DNA from: an uncultured Actinomycetes bacterium
GTDB lineage: Bacteria; Actinomycetota; Actinomycetes; Nanopelagicales; Nanopelagicaceae
Reading direction: 5' to 3'
NCBI GenBank assembly: GCA_903850565.1
Contig: CAINLV010000100.1
Location: forward strand, 1 to 50,508
Length of the DNA: 50,508 nt
Numbering within the stretch: position 1 is the stretch's first letter; every line of letters begins with the position of its first letter. The notes under the pieces were generated by a model. The model was not told the origin of the DNA, did no database searches, and saw only the letters and a list, made by a program, of their open reading frames with translations. This document shows positions 20,877 to 28,853 of this stretch, one piece after another. The translations under genes and the position numbers were made by a program.

Positions 20877-21448
20877 CGATTTAGAAAACTCTCTAAGCGT
20901 GCTTTGACTTCTGGCCATTCACTTCTGATGACGGAATAAACCACGGTGTCCCTGCGACTTCCATCTCTTCGGATCATATGACTTCGAAGCGTTCCTTCAA
21001 ACGTGGCACCAATTCGTTCGATCGCGATGCGAGAACGAGTATTCAAATTATCGGCTCGGATTTGGACTCGTTCGTAGCCTCGATTTTCAAATGCTTCAGT
21101 CATTAACAGCAATTTCGTTTCGGTATTGATACCAGTACGGCGGGCCACTGCTCCGTAAAACGTTGAGCCAATTTCAATATCGCCGAACTCCGGCATGATT
21201 TCGCTGAAAGAGGATGAACCGACACATTGGTTACTTCGCAGATCAATGACTGCCCAGGGTTCGCGCTTACCACCCTCTTTTTGATCTAACATCCGAACGA
21301 TAAGGTCACGCATATCAGCAACGGAGTGGGGAATCGGAAATTTTGTGAGCACCCAACGCCACATCTCGGCATCATCTTCAGTATTTCGATAAAGATCCTC
21401 GGCATGCTCCACCGAGAGAGCTTCTATCCGAACCCATTTTCCTTGCAC
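20873..21448 (-). CDS. GNAT acetyltransferase, RimJ/RimL type
   Basis: A 191-residue GNAT-fold protein of the Acetyltransf_3 group, which usually acetylate protein N-termini or small amines with acetyl-CoA. Supporting segments are VRIEALSVEHAEDLYRNTED, the strand PWAVIDLRSNQCVGSSSFSEI, GSTFYGAVARRTGINTETKLLLMTEAFENRGYERVQIRADNLNTRS, and IERIGATFEGTLRSHMIRRDGSRRDTVVYSVIRSEW, the typical closing pattern. The GTG start has TATAGT 6 nt upstream and no ribosome site, so it is likely leaderless. Its target is unknown. Confidence 0.87.
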   Translation of the reverse strand: MQGKWVRIEALSVEHAEDLYRNTEDDAEMWRWVLTKFPIPHSVADMRDLIVRMLDQKEGGKREPWAVIDLRSNQCVGSSSFSEIMPEFGDIEIGSTFYGAVARRTGINTETKLLLMTEAFENRGYERVQIRADNLNTRSRIAIERIGATFEGTLRSHMIRRDGSRRDTVVYSVIRSEWPEVKARLESFLNR

Positions 21449-21487
21449 GAGTGAACTATAAAGGCTGGAACAGGTTTGCTGCTGCCC

Positions 21488-22702
21488 TTATATTTTTAAC
21501 TTTTCAATATTTAGAGATTTTGCTAGTAACCCGCTGGCAATCAGTGCTACTGCTGGCATTAACAACGCCATAGGCAACCCGATCCAACCGGCGAAGACTG
21601 AAATCAATCCTCGACCTAAAAAGAAACCTAGTGAACTAAGAACACCCATTCGTGCCAAGGCTCTTGATGTAGGAAGTCCAGGGATGCTTCCTGAAATGGT
21701 TATATATGAAGGTGGCATAGGGGCGACTCCTAGACCAAGCACGGCATATGACAAACACATAATGCTCACGGCAAATGCTTTGCTATGGCTGACCGTCAAC
21801 TGCGAAATGATCAGTCCAATCGCATAACCAGTTCCACCCATGACGCCACAGGTACGCACCACCGTAGGTATTCCGAATTTATCAATCAATGTGCCGGCCC
21901 AAAAACGGCCAGTGATTTGGGCGAGCAGAAAGGAACTAAAACCTAATGTGTTTACTCCGATACCGACATGCAAATTTTCTTTCAATAAAATGGCACTCCA
22001 GTCACCGACAGATATTTCTGCCATGAGTGCCAACATCGAACCTAGTGAGATCAGGTATAAGAATTTCTTTATGTGGGGCGGAATCGGTTGATCGTGTTTT
22101 ATTTCCTGATTGGCTTTTATATCTTCTTTATCTGAAGCAAAAGGTAATAACCCTTTTGATACAACTAGTACGCCAATCAGAGCGAAGAGTGAATTGATTA
22201 CAAGGTGGAGGTCGGGTCGAAGCACTTTTGCAATCGCACCAGCTAAGAGTGAACCCGCTAGAGCGCCAACACTCCATGAACCGTGAAAGGATGGCATAAG
22301 TGATTTCCCGGATTTTGCTTCAATCATCGACCCTTGGGAGTTAGCGCCAACATTTGCAAATGCATAGGTAAATCCCGCGAGCAAAGAGACGATCGGCACT
22401 TGCCATAAAGCGTTCATGAATCCATTGGCAATTTGCGCGGCAGCCACGCCAAAAATTACGAATTGAACTAACCGGCGCGTTCCAACTTTATGGGCCACTC
22501 TTCCGCCAACAATCGTGCCGAGCATTCCGCCTAGATTTCCCACCATCAAACTGGTACCAAAGGCGGTATTGGATGCGTTCACGTTCAGTTTTATTTCCGC
22601 TAGCCGAGCAGCGGTTGCGGAAACCATCATGCCCATAAAAAAGAAAGTTGCCCGAAGCGCCCACCGAGTTCGATTGATTCGAATAAGTTGCGAATCGGTC
22701 AC
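21488..22702 (-). CDS. MFS transporter, paralogue of the 19680-20876 gene
   Basis: A 404-aa major facilitator protein with 12 predicted helices. It begins RWALRATFFFMGMMVSATAARLAEIKLNVNASNTAFGTSLMVGNLGGMLG and has GGRVAHKVGTRRLV in the 2-3 loop. Layout and sequence are similar to the nearby plus-strand MFS gene, which suggests an old local duplication. The GTG start has a TAATCT box 7 nt upstream; the same place holds GGTAA-N5-TTACC (22703-22717), a possible operator. The substrate is unknown; the DUF3224 gene lies 36 bp upstream in the same direction. Confidence 0.82.
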   Translation of the reverse strand: MTDSQLIRINRTRWALRATFFFMGMMVSATAARLAEIKLNVNASNTAFGTSLMVGNLGGMLGTIVGGRVAHKVGTRRLVQFVIFGVAAAQIANGFMNALWQVPIVSLLAGFTYAFANVGANSQGSMIEAKSGKSLMPSFHGSWSVGALAGSLLAGAIAKVLRPDLHLVINSLFALIGVLVVSKGLLPFASDKEDIKANQEIKHDQPIPPHIKKFLYLISLGSMLALMAEISVGDWSAILLKENLHVGIGVNTLGFSSFLLAQITGRFWAGTLIDKFGIPTVVRTCGVMGGTGYAIGLIISQLTVSHSKAFAVSIMCLSYAVLGLGVAPMPPSYITISGSIPGLPTSRALARMGVLSSLGFFLGRGLISVFAGWIGLPMALLMPAVALIASGLLAKSLNIEKLKI

Positions 22703-22738
22703 GGTAAACAGATTACCGTTTTGCGGGTCGGTTCGCGC

Positions 22739-23131
22739 TCAACTCAGGGTGAAGGTAACCAGCGCCTTGCCGTCTCGTCCGGCCGAATATGAACCAGAGC
22801 AGGAAACCCCAACCAGTCCATCTGTACTGGCTGATTCGACAAGGTTCCAAACGCTTCGGGCCACACCATCGCTATAACTGCCAAAATGGTGAAGGACGCA
22901 AGAACCCTTCTTCCCGAAGATCTTTCCAGTTAAGTGTTCGATACCCATGAATTGCGCATCGCCATTTGGCGAATATGTCATCAGGGTCTCCGTCACGCTT
23001 TTACCCTCGATATCACCCTGATAACTAGCCGATATTTTCGCTTTGGTGATCTTTATTCCTGTGGCAATTTCGGAGACCGTACTTTCGTCCCAAGTCAGAA
23101 TGGAAAATTCTGCGGCACCAATTCGCTCCAT
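22739..23131 (-). CDS. DUF3224 domain-containing protein
   Basis: A 130-aa soluble protein fitting DUF3224, small beta-barrel proteins of unknown function in actinobacteria. It has the expected run WDESTVSEIATGIKITKAKISASYQGDIEGKSVTETLMTYSPNGDAQFMGIEHLTGKIFGKKGSCVLHHFGSYSDG and ends GKALVTFTL. The start follows GGAG by 6 nt. It sits 29 nt after galU and before an MFS gene, all in the same direction. No enzymatic role is assigned. Confidence 0.83.
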   Translation of the reverse strand: MERIGAAEFSILTWDESTVSEIATGIKITKAKISASYQGDIEGKSVTETLMTYSPNGDAQFMGIEHLTGKIFGKKGSCVLHHFGSYSDGVARSVWNLVESASTDGLVGVSCSGSYSAGRDGKALVTFTLS

Positions 23132-23160
23132 CTTTTCTCCAACTTCTATTGAAATGGCTA

Positions 23161-23958
23161 CTACGAGGACTTACTTTCGTTGATATTTGCTCTGACTCCG
23201 TCTAACCAAGCTTGACCATAAACCTCTACCCCGTAAGCGATATTTGCGGTCAACCATGATTTGGCCGAACCCAAGTCATGTCGACTCCCCTTGGTCACCA
23301 AGCCATCGAGAACGCCAGCCTGAGCCAACTCGATTAATGCATCAGTTAATTGAATTTCACCGCCGGCACCTGGCTTTACCGCGTTAAGCAGCGGCCAAAT
23401 TTCCGGTCGTAAGACATATCGACCCGTCACCGAAAGGTTGGATGGTGCATTTCCACGCGTTGGCTTCTCGATCAAATTCCTAATAGCGACAACGCCGTCA
23501 GAAACCTGGCCATCGGCAATTCCATACTGATCTGTTTTGGAATCTGGAACTTCGGTAAGCGCGAGCGCAGAGTGCTTCGTTGATGTGGCCTGGGTAATTA
23601 AGCGCGACAAAATTGGGTCATCCAAGACAAAATCATCGGGAAGGAGCACTGCGAATGGGTCATCCCCGCACCAATCCTGGGCAACGAGTACGGCATGGCC
23701 CAGCCCTTTGGGCGAAGATTGAATGAGGTAGGTAACTGGAATATCCAGGCCTTCGGTGTGAGCGAAGAGCGAGGCCAACTTATTAGCGCTAGTTACGATG
23801 CAAATCTCTTCAATTCCAGAATCCGTAGCCTCTTTAACGATCCAATCGATCGCCGGACGATCTACCAACGGAATGAGCTCTTTTGCGGTCACCAAGGTGA
23901 TTCGCTCCAACCGAGTTCCCCGCCCAGCAGCTGGGATAACGGCCTTTCGAATCTTCAT
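23161..23958 (-). CDS. galU: UTP--glucose-1-phosphate uridylyltransferase-like nucleotidyltransferase
   Basis: A nucleotidyltransferase of the GalU type, making UDP-glucose from UTP and glucose-1-phosphate. The signature KAVIPAAGRGTRLERITLVTAKELIPLVDRPAIDWIVKEA is present, with QSSPKGLGHAVL, the metal-binding LLPDDFVLDD, and LIEKP near residue 165. At 265 aa it is shorter than the usual 290-300, and its sugar-binding half is compact. GalU is the closest match, but a related sugar-1-phosphate substrate is possible. TAATCT lies 6 nt before the ATG, so it is probably leaderless. Confidence 0.82.
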   Translation of the reverse strand: MKIRKAVIPAAGRGTRLERITLVTAKELIPLVDRPAIDWIVKEATDSGIEEICIVTSANKLASLFAHTEGLDIPVTYLIQSSPKGLGHAVLVAQDWCGDDPFAVLLPDDFVLDDPILSRLITQATSTKHSALALTEVPDSKTDQYGIADGQVSDGVVAIRNLIEKPTRGNAPSNLSVTGRYVLRPEIWPLLNAVKPGAGGEIQLTDALIELAQAGVLDGLVTKGSRHDLGSAKSWLTANIAYGVEVYGQAWLDGVRANINESKSS

Positions 23959-24080
23959 AAACCTAGATTAGTTGAATCTCTGTACCTAAGAAAGAAAGCA
24001 TGGAATATACTTTTAGTATCCAAACGTGAGGTAAAAAAGAGTTTTCACCTTCCAGGATTTGGATAGGCGGAGTTATACAA

Positions 24081-25079
24081 ATGAGATTGCGAACGGTGGC
24101 CATCGCTCTGGGCGCGGCACTGATCATTTCGCAATTTTCGCCAGCTGGCGCTGATGCCCTAAATACAAATTCATCCGATCTTCCAGTGACATTTCTGGGT
24201 CAAGTTTTAAGCAACGCAAATCCAACTTCCGATCCAGCCAACTTGGTTCAATTAGCAGCACTTGAAAAAGTCTCAGTTGTCGCTGTTACCTGCAATGAAA
24301 CTCAAGGCAGTGGTTGGTCGGCCGAATTTGAACCCACTGCAAAAATGGTCAGTGCAGGAATTCATAGTTACATCATCACTTCCTATCAAAACATCAAGAA
24401 CTGCATAAGCGACCGGCAGGTCACTCTTACGGATTCATCTTTGAAGGCAGCAAAAGGAACAATTTGGGCGTGGGATGCTGGTAATGATCTCGCCGCAATT
24501 GCGACAACCTCCACCATTCCAGAATTAATTTGGACTGGTACTTCTCCTGCATTCGGAAGTTGGGTGGGGTTACTGCAGGTCCTTGGAAATGGTCAGCCCT
24601 TTTTGACAACTGGAATACTTTCTTCAGTAAATCAGAGTGAAAACACGTCAACGACAATCTCTAATATTTACCCGGAGCGGTCCGGCGGGCCAGTTTTTGA
24701 TCGGCTAGGCCAAGTGATCGGAACTGGAAGTGCAATCGCGGCTGGAGATACCGCCAACGTAACAATCCGAAATTCCACAATTTTATGCATTTCCTTGGTT
24801 CGTTGTAATAAGAATATTGACCCCATGCCAGAGCAGTTGGTGACGGCCGCTCAAATAGTAGTTAACGATTCCGCTAAAATTTTGCAGCAACTTGTGATTA
24901 GCGTGAACAGCGCCATGAAAAAGCAACCAAAGAAAGTTGCCACACTTAAGAAGTTTGCTTCTACCTTGCCAAAAATTCCCAATCTTAAAATTTCGAAAGA
25001 CCCGATTGCCGCCGCCACTTCTTTTGCCTACTCGGTAAATAACCGATGGAAAGTTTTTTCAACAAACTTTAAAATATAA
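24081..25079 (+). CDS. Secreted trypsin-like (S1C/HtrA-like) protein without the catalytic His
   Basis: A signal peptide (about residues 1-26) precedes a degenerate HtrA-like protease domain. GSGWSAEF at 76-83 matches the GSGF start; Asp136 in AGNDLAAIAT and Ser201 in ERSGGPVFDRLGQVIGTGSA occupy the second and third triad positions. The His expected in T-x-x-H is Gln103 (IITSYQNI), so it should not cleave peptide bonds. No PDZ domain follows; instead a Lys-rich helical tail (to residue 332) holds KKQPKKVATLKKFASTLPK. GGAG lies 8 nt before the ATG. A binding or scaffold role in the envelope is inference. Confidence 0.7.
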   Translation: MRLRTVAIALGAALIISQFSPAGADALNTNSSDLPVTFLGQVLSNANPTSDPANLVQLAALEKVSVVAVTCNETQGSGWSAEFEPTAKMVSAGIHSYIITSYQNIKNCISDRQVTLTDSSLKAAKGTIWAWDAGNDLAAIATTSTIPELIWTGTSPAFGSWVGLLQVLGNGQPFLTTGILSSVNQSENTSTTISNIYPERSGGPVFDRLGQVIGTGSAIAAGDTANVTIRNSTILCISLVRCNKNIDPMPEQLVTAAQIVVNDSAKILQQLVISVNSAMKKQPKKVATLKKFASTLPKIPNLKISKDPIAAATSFAYSVNNRWKVFSTNFKI

Positions 25080-25099
25080 AAGAGTTCTTTAACCAGGGT

Positions 25100-25128
25100 T
25101 TGCACAAATGCGCTGACAGTCGTACCTT
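25100..25128 (+). promoter_or_regulatory. Promoter of the glutamate dehydrogenase gene
   Basis: TTGCAC (25100-25105), a 17-nt spacer and TACCTT (25123-25128) lie directly before the ATG at 25135. With only 6 nt from box to start codon and no ribosome site, the mRNA is probably leaderless. Confidence 0.6.
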
Positions 25129-25134
25129 TGATAC

Positions 25135-26373
25135 ATGACAACGGAGTCAGCATTAGATACTGCGCTTTCACAATTGCGCAGAGCAATAGAACAATTAAGC
25201 CTTTCGGAAAATGAATGGCAAACTCTTTCAACACCAAGGCGCGTTTTAGAAGTTGCCGTCCCGCTTCGTCGCGATAACGGCAACGTTGAAATGTATAAAG
25301 GTTTCCGCGTCCAATATTCAACAACGCGCGGTCCTTCAAAAGGTGGGGTGCGATTTCACCCCGAAGTAAATATGGAAGAAACCATTGCACTTGCCATGTT
25401 GATGACGTGGAAGTGCGCCTTAACGAATTTGCCATACGGTGGTGCTAAAGGTGGCATCGCGGTTGACCCCGCAACTCTTTCGCTTGCGGAAAATGAGCGA
25501 CTGACTCGCCGCTACACCTCTGAGATTCTTCCGATCATCGGTCCAGAGCGTGACATTCCCGCCCCCGATGTTGGAACTGATGAAAAGAACATGGCTTGGA
25601 TGATGGATACATATTCGGTTAATGCCGGATTCTCCGTCCCGGGTGTAGTCACAGGAAAGCCAATTGTTTTAGGCGGTTCACTGGGTCGCACTTCAGCTAC
25701 CGGCGATGGCGTTGCGATTTCTACTCGTGAAGCGCTCTTGCACCGAAAGATCAATCCACTAGGTGCAACCGTTGCCATTCAAGGTTTTGGAAAAGTTGGC
25801 TACTGGGCTGCGGTCGCCTTAGAAAATATGGGCTTAAAGATTGTTGCCGTAAGTGATGTCCATGGCGGCGTTACCGGTTTTGCTTCAATCAAGGATCTCT
25901 GGGATCACTTCTTAGTCAATAATAATTTGGATGCTCCTGGAACCGAACGAATGACGAATGAAGAACTCTTGCATTTGGATGTCGATGTTCTCATCCCTGC
26001 AGCTTTAGCTGATTCCATCACGGAAAAATCGGCGCCAAAGATTCGGGCGAAAATTGTTGTTGAGGGAGCAAACGCGCCAACGACTCCCGAGGGCGATGCA
26101 ATTTTGAATGACAAAGGCGTACTAGTAGTTCCCGATATTTTGGCCAACTCTGGTGGCGTGATTGTTTCCTACTTTGAATGGGTCCAAGATAAACAGAACT
26201 ACTTCTGGGATGCCGATGAAGTTAAGGTCAACCTCAACTCCATCATGATGCGCGCCTTCAAAGAGGTTGAAGAGAGCGCCACCTCCGGAAAAGTAACTTG
26301 GCGCGAAGCGGCTCACATGCTCGGCGTTGGTCGAGTCGCTCAAGCGCACCGCCTACGAGGTCTATATCCTTAA
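25135..26373 (+). CDS. gdhA: Glu/Leu/Phe/Val dehydrogenase (glutamate dehydrogenase)
   Basis: A 412-aa amino acid dehydrogenase interconverting glutamate and 2-oxoglutarate plus ammonia. The catalytic block YKGFRVQYSTTRGPSKGGVRFHP and the Lys in LPYGGAKGGI are intact. The Rossmann domain starts ATVAIQGFGKVG. The C-terminal ANSGGVIVSYFEWVQ is family-typical. The compact single-domain length is that of the GDH-50 type. It is leaderless. A phosphatase-like gene follows after 3 nt, probably in the same transcript. Confidence 0.95.
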   Translation: MTTESALDTALSQLRRAIEQLSLSENEWQTLSTPRRVLEVAVPLRRDNGNVEMYKGFRVQYSTTRGPSKGGVRFHPEVNMEETIALAMLMTWKCALTNLPYGGAKGGIAVDPATLSLAENERLTRRYTSEILPIIGPERDIPAPDVGTDEKNMAWMMDTYSVNAGFSVPGVVTGKPIVLGGSLGRTSATGDGVAISTREALLHRKINPLGATVAIQGFGKVGYWAAVALENMGLKIVAVSDVHGGVTGFASIKDLWDHFLVNNNLDAPGTERMTNEELLHLDVDVLIPAALADSITEKSAPKIRAKIVVEGANAPTTPEGDAILNDKGVLVVPDILANSGGVIVSYFEWVQDKQNYFWDADEVKVNLNSIMMRAFKEVEESATSGKVTWREAAHMLGVGRVAQAHRLRGLYP

Positions 26374-26376
26374 TCC

Positions 26377-27231
26377 GTGGAGATTTCGGTAGTTTGTAAG
26401 TACAACCAAGCCCGTTCCATTATCGGCGCGGCTGCAATTCGAAAGTTCTATCCGGAAATCACGGTCCATTCTTCAGGGATATTCGCTCTCTCCGGTGGGT
26501 TGATCCCAGCTTCGATCCGCGACATCGCCCAATCTTGGAAATTGCCGATCCAAGAGATTTTCTCCACTCCAGTTGCCCAAGCTGGGCCAGAATTGACTGC
26601 CAGTGATTTGATTATTGGCGCGGATGAAGAAGTTTCCTTAGCGTTAAAGAGTAAATACCCAGAAAGTCAGATCCGAAATCTTCAGGATGCGGCCATGGCA
26701 CTGGAATTCACCCCGCATGACCCTTCCGGGATGTCGGGGTTTAAGACCGAAATTGAGTTGGCCAAGGTCGTAGCCCTCACGCTTCAAGAAGTCCGAGCTT
26801 TCATCGCAAAGCCCGCACCCTTCCCCATCACCCTCTGGATTCCCCGAAGTCCACATTCGGAAACGGCGCTAATAAAGAAAGTATTAGCTGGGGCCGCCAG
26901 CGCGCTAACGATCGACCTAAATTTCCGAACGCCCAGCCCGGAGTCGTGGCGAAACCCGACTCATCCGGTGCGAGCGCTTTCCTCAGATTTCCTTGGCGAA
27001 TTATCCGAATTGGTCGATTTAGGAAATTTTTCAGGCTCAATAATTTCACCTACCTTTGAAGCGCCCTGGCCCGAATCCCTCTGGACTGATCCAGCGCTAG
27101 CGGCAACTATTAATAAAGCTGCTGAAAAAGGAGCGGTGAATTTGGTGACGGCGCCGTTGACTATCGGGGATAAGTTAAAGCCCGATGCCTTCCTGGCTTC
27201 GATATGTGCCACGGAGATTCACATCATTTAA
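26377..27231 (+). CDS. Low-molecular-weight tyrosine phosphatase-like protein with a C-terminal extension
   Basis: The N-terminal ~150 residues resemble LMW protein-tyrosine phosphatases: the P-loop is VVCKYNQARSII, giving Cys7 x5 Arg13 followed by Ser, and HDPSGMSG at about residue 113 supplies the Asp-Pro of the general acid. A further ~130 residues have no family I recognise. The GTG start lies 3 nt after gdhA. It precedes the tyrosine kinase/chain-length gene by 91 bp, the usual Wzb-Wzc pairing, so it may dephosphorylate that kinase's Tyr-rich tail. The gdhA link is odd for such a role. Activity is not proven because the loop differs from the usual CxGNxCRS. Confidence 0.66.
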   Translation: MEISVVCKYNQARSIIGAAAIRKFYPEITVHSSGIFALSGGLIPASIRDIAQSWKLPIQEIFSTPVAQAGPELTASDLIIGADEEVSLALKSKYPESQIRNLQDAAMALEFTPHDPSGMSGFKTEIELAKVVALTLQEVRAFIAKPAPFPITLWIPRSPHSETALIKKVLAGAASALTIDLNFRTPSPESWRNPTHPVRALSSDFLGELSELVDLGNFSGSIISPTFEAPWPESLWTDPALAATINKAAEKGAVNLVTAPLTIGDKLKPDAFLASICATEIHII

Positions 27232-27295
27232 TGAGGGTTTGCTGGGAATGAGTTCCATCTAGTTCCTAAGGTCACGCAGTTGCGGATTATTCTTC

Positions 27296-27314
27296 GGGTT
27301 TAACCCAATATAGT
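27296..27314 (+). promoter_or_regulatory. Promoter and inverted repeat before the tyrosine kinase gene
   Basis: TATAGT (27309-27314) lies 8 nt before the ATG and indicates a leaderless mRNA. Directly upstream is GGGTTTAACCC (27296-27306), an 11-bp inverted repeat in the promoter spacer, a natural place for a repressor. The operator role is inference. Confidence 0.5.
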
Positions 27315-27322
27315 CTGTCCCT

Positions 27323-28849
27323 ATGGATTTAAAAGACTTCTATCGCTTGGTCATTAGGAACCTTCCGGTTGTAGCCATTTCCACTTTCGTGGGAATCTTG
27401 GTTGCTGGAATTTTCTCCTTTGTCGCCACCCCTGTTTACGAAGCAAAAATCCAATTATTTGTTTCCACACCATCGAGCGCATTGGATATCAGCGCTCTGG
27501 CCCAAGGTTCTTCCTTCTCGCAACAACGGGTGAAGTCATATGCCCAAGTTATTAATGGTCCAGAAACGTTGCAGCCAGTAATTGATAAATTGCACCTAAG
27601 TGTTGATGCGGAACATTTGGCAAAGCAAGTTACTGCCACCGCGCCATTAGATACCGTGCTTATTAATGTCACCGTTAGCAATACCAACGCAGTACTTGCC
27701 GCTGATATTGCAAATGCGATCGGCCAGCAATTTTCATTAACCGCCAATACTTTGGAATCTGCATCTGATTCCAACTCTGGTTCCATCAAGGTTTCCCTAG
27801 TGAAGTCAGCGACGATTCCCAGGTTTCCAGCCAGCCCTAAAAAGGCAGTCAATTTAATTCTGGGTCTACTCCTTGGCTTTGGACTGGGGATCGGACTTTC
27901 CATTCTTCGCCAAATCTTTGATAACACGGTAAAGAATGAAGAGCAGTTGGGCGAAGTTCCTCTGCTCTCAGCAATCTCTTTTGATGATGATGCAAGATCC
28001 GAACCGCTGATCACCAAAGCCGGCCGTTACGCCGCTCGTACTGAATCATTCCGAACCCTTCGAACCAACTTGCAATTTATCCGGCCAGATAGTCCACCAA
28101 AAGTCATTGCGGTTTCCTCTGCTATTCCAAATGAGGGCAAGACAACCAGTGCAATTAACTTGGCCATTATGTTTGCCCAAGCTGGAATGAAGACACTTCT
28201 AGTTGAAGCTGATCTTCGTCGCCCGCGCGTATCTGAATATTTGGAAATTGATGGAAAGAAAGTTGGTCTGGCCGAACTGCTTAACGGCCAAGTGGATTTC
28301 CGAAAGAAAATTCAACTAGATAAAACATTGGTGGCATGGGGCGATTTCGGTCTCGCGGTTCTTCCAACTGGAAAGATTCCACCAAACCCGGCCGAGCTCC
28401 TTAACTCAGATCGCTTCCGCGAGCTAGTGGATATTCTCCGTGGAAAGTTCGATTACGTGATTTTTGATTGCCCACCACTTCTTCCGGTCACGGATGCCGC
28501 CCTTATTTCCACAGTAGTAGATGGCACCGTCCTGATTGTTCACGCTGGTGTCACAAGAGTCACCCAATATCGTGGCGCTTATGATGCAATTGCTGCAATT
28601 GGTTCACCGATCTTGGGTGTAGTCCTCAATATGATTCCAAACTCTCGCGATGGTGAAGATTATGGCTATCGCTACGGTTATGGGTATGGCTACCGACGCA
28701 AGTATGGATATGGCAGCTACAGCGAATACGGTCCCCGTGGAAAGCGACTTGGTCGTGGTGGTTATGCACCCAACCGTGGGTACGCCCCAAATCAGGGATA
28801 CGCGCCGCGTCCAGATGACCTAAAGAACCACGAACTTCCGCAAGAATAA
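27323..28849 (+). CDS. Wzz/BY-kinase: polysaccharide co-polymerase and tyrosine autokinase
   Basis: A chain-length determinant fused to a bacterial tyrosine kinase, as in actinobacterial and proteobacterial Wzc-like proteins. A membrane helix at 16-34 and one near 175-195 flank an extracellular Wzz domain, with the expected Pro-rich IPRFPASPKKAVN before the second helix. The kinase has Walker A AIPNEGKTTS (about residue 270), Walker A' LLVEADLRRP and Walker B VIFDCPP. The tail at about 445-475 holds some dozen Tyr residues (YGYRYGYGYGYRRKYGYG) as autophosphorylation sites, then a GYAPN repeat. It controls length and export of surface polysaccharide; DUF4012 follows 4 nt after it. Confidence 0.9.
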   Translation: MDLKDFYRLVIRNLPVVAISTFVGILVAGIFSFVATPVYEAKIQLFVSTPSSALDISALAQGSSFSQQRVKSYAQVINGPETLQPVIDKLHLSVDAEHLAKQVTATAPLDTVLINVTVSNTNAVLAADIANAIGQQFSLTANTLESASDSNSGSIKVSLVKSATIPRFPASPKKAVNLILGLLLGFGLGIGLSILRQIFDNTVKNEEQLGEVPLLSAISFDDDARSEPLITKAGRYAARTESFRTLRTNLQFIRPDSPPKVIAVSSAIPNEGKTTSAINLAIMFAQAGMKTLLVEADLRRPRVSEYLEIDGKKVGLAELLNGQVDFRKKIQLDKTLVAWGDFGLAVLPTGKIPPNPAELLNSDRFRELVDILRGKFDYVIFDCPPLLPVTDAALISTVVDGTVLIVHAGVTRVTQYRGAYDAIAAIGSPILGVVLNMIPNSRDGEDYGYRYGYGYGYRRKYGYGSYSEYGPRGKRLGRGGYAPNRGYAPNQGYAPRPDDLKNHELPQE

Positions 28850-28853
28850 CCCG

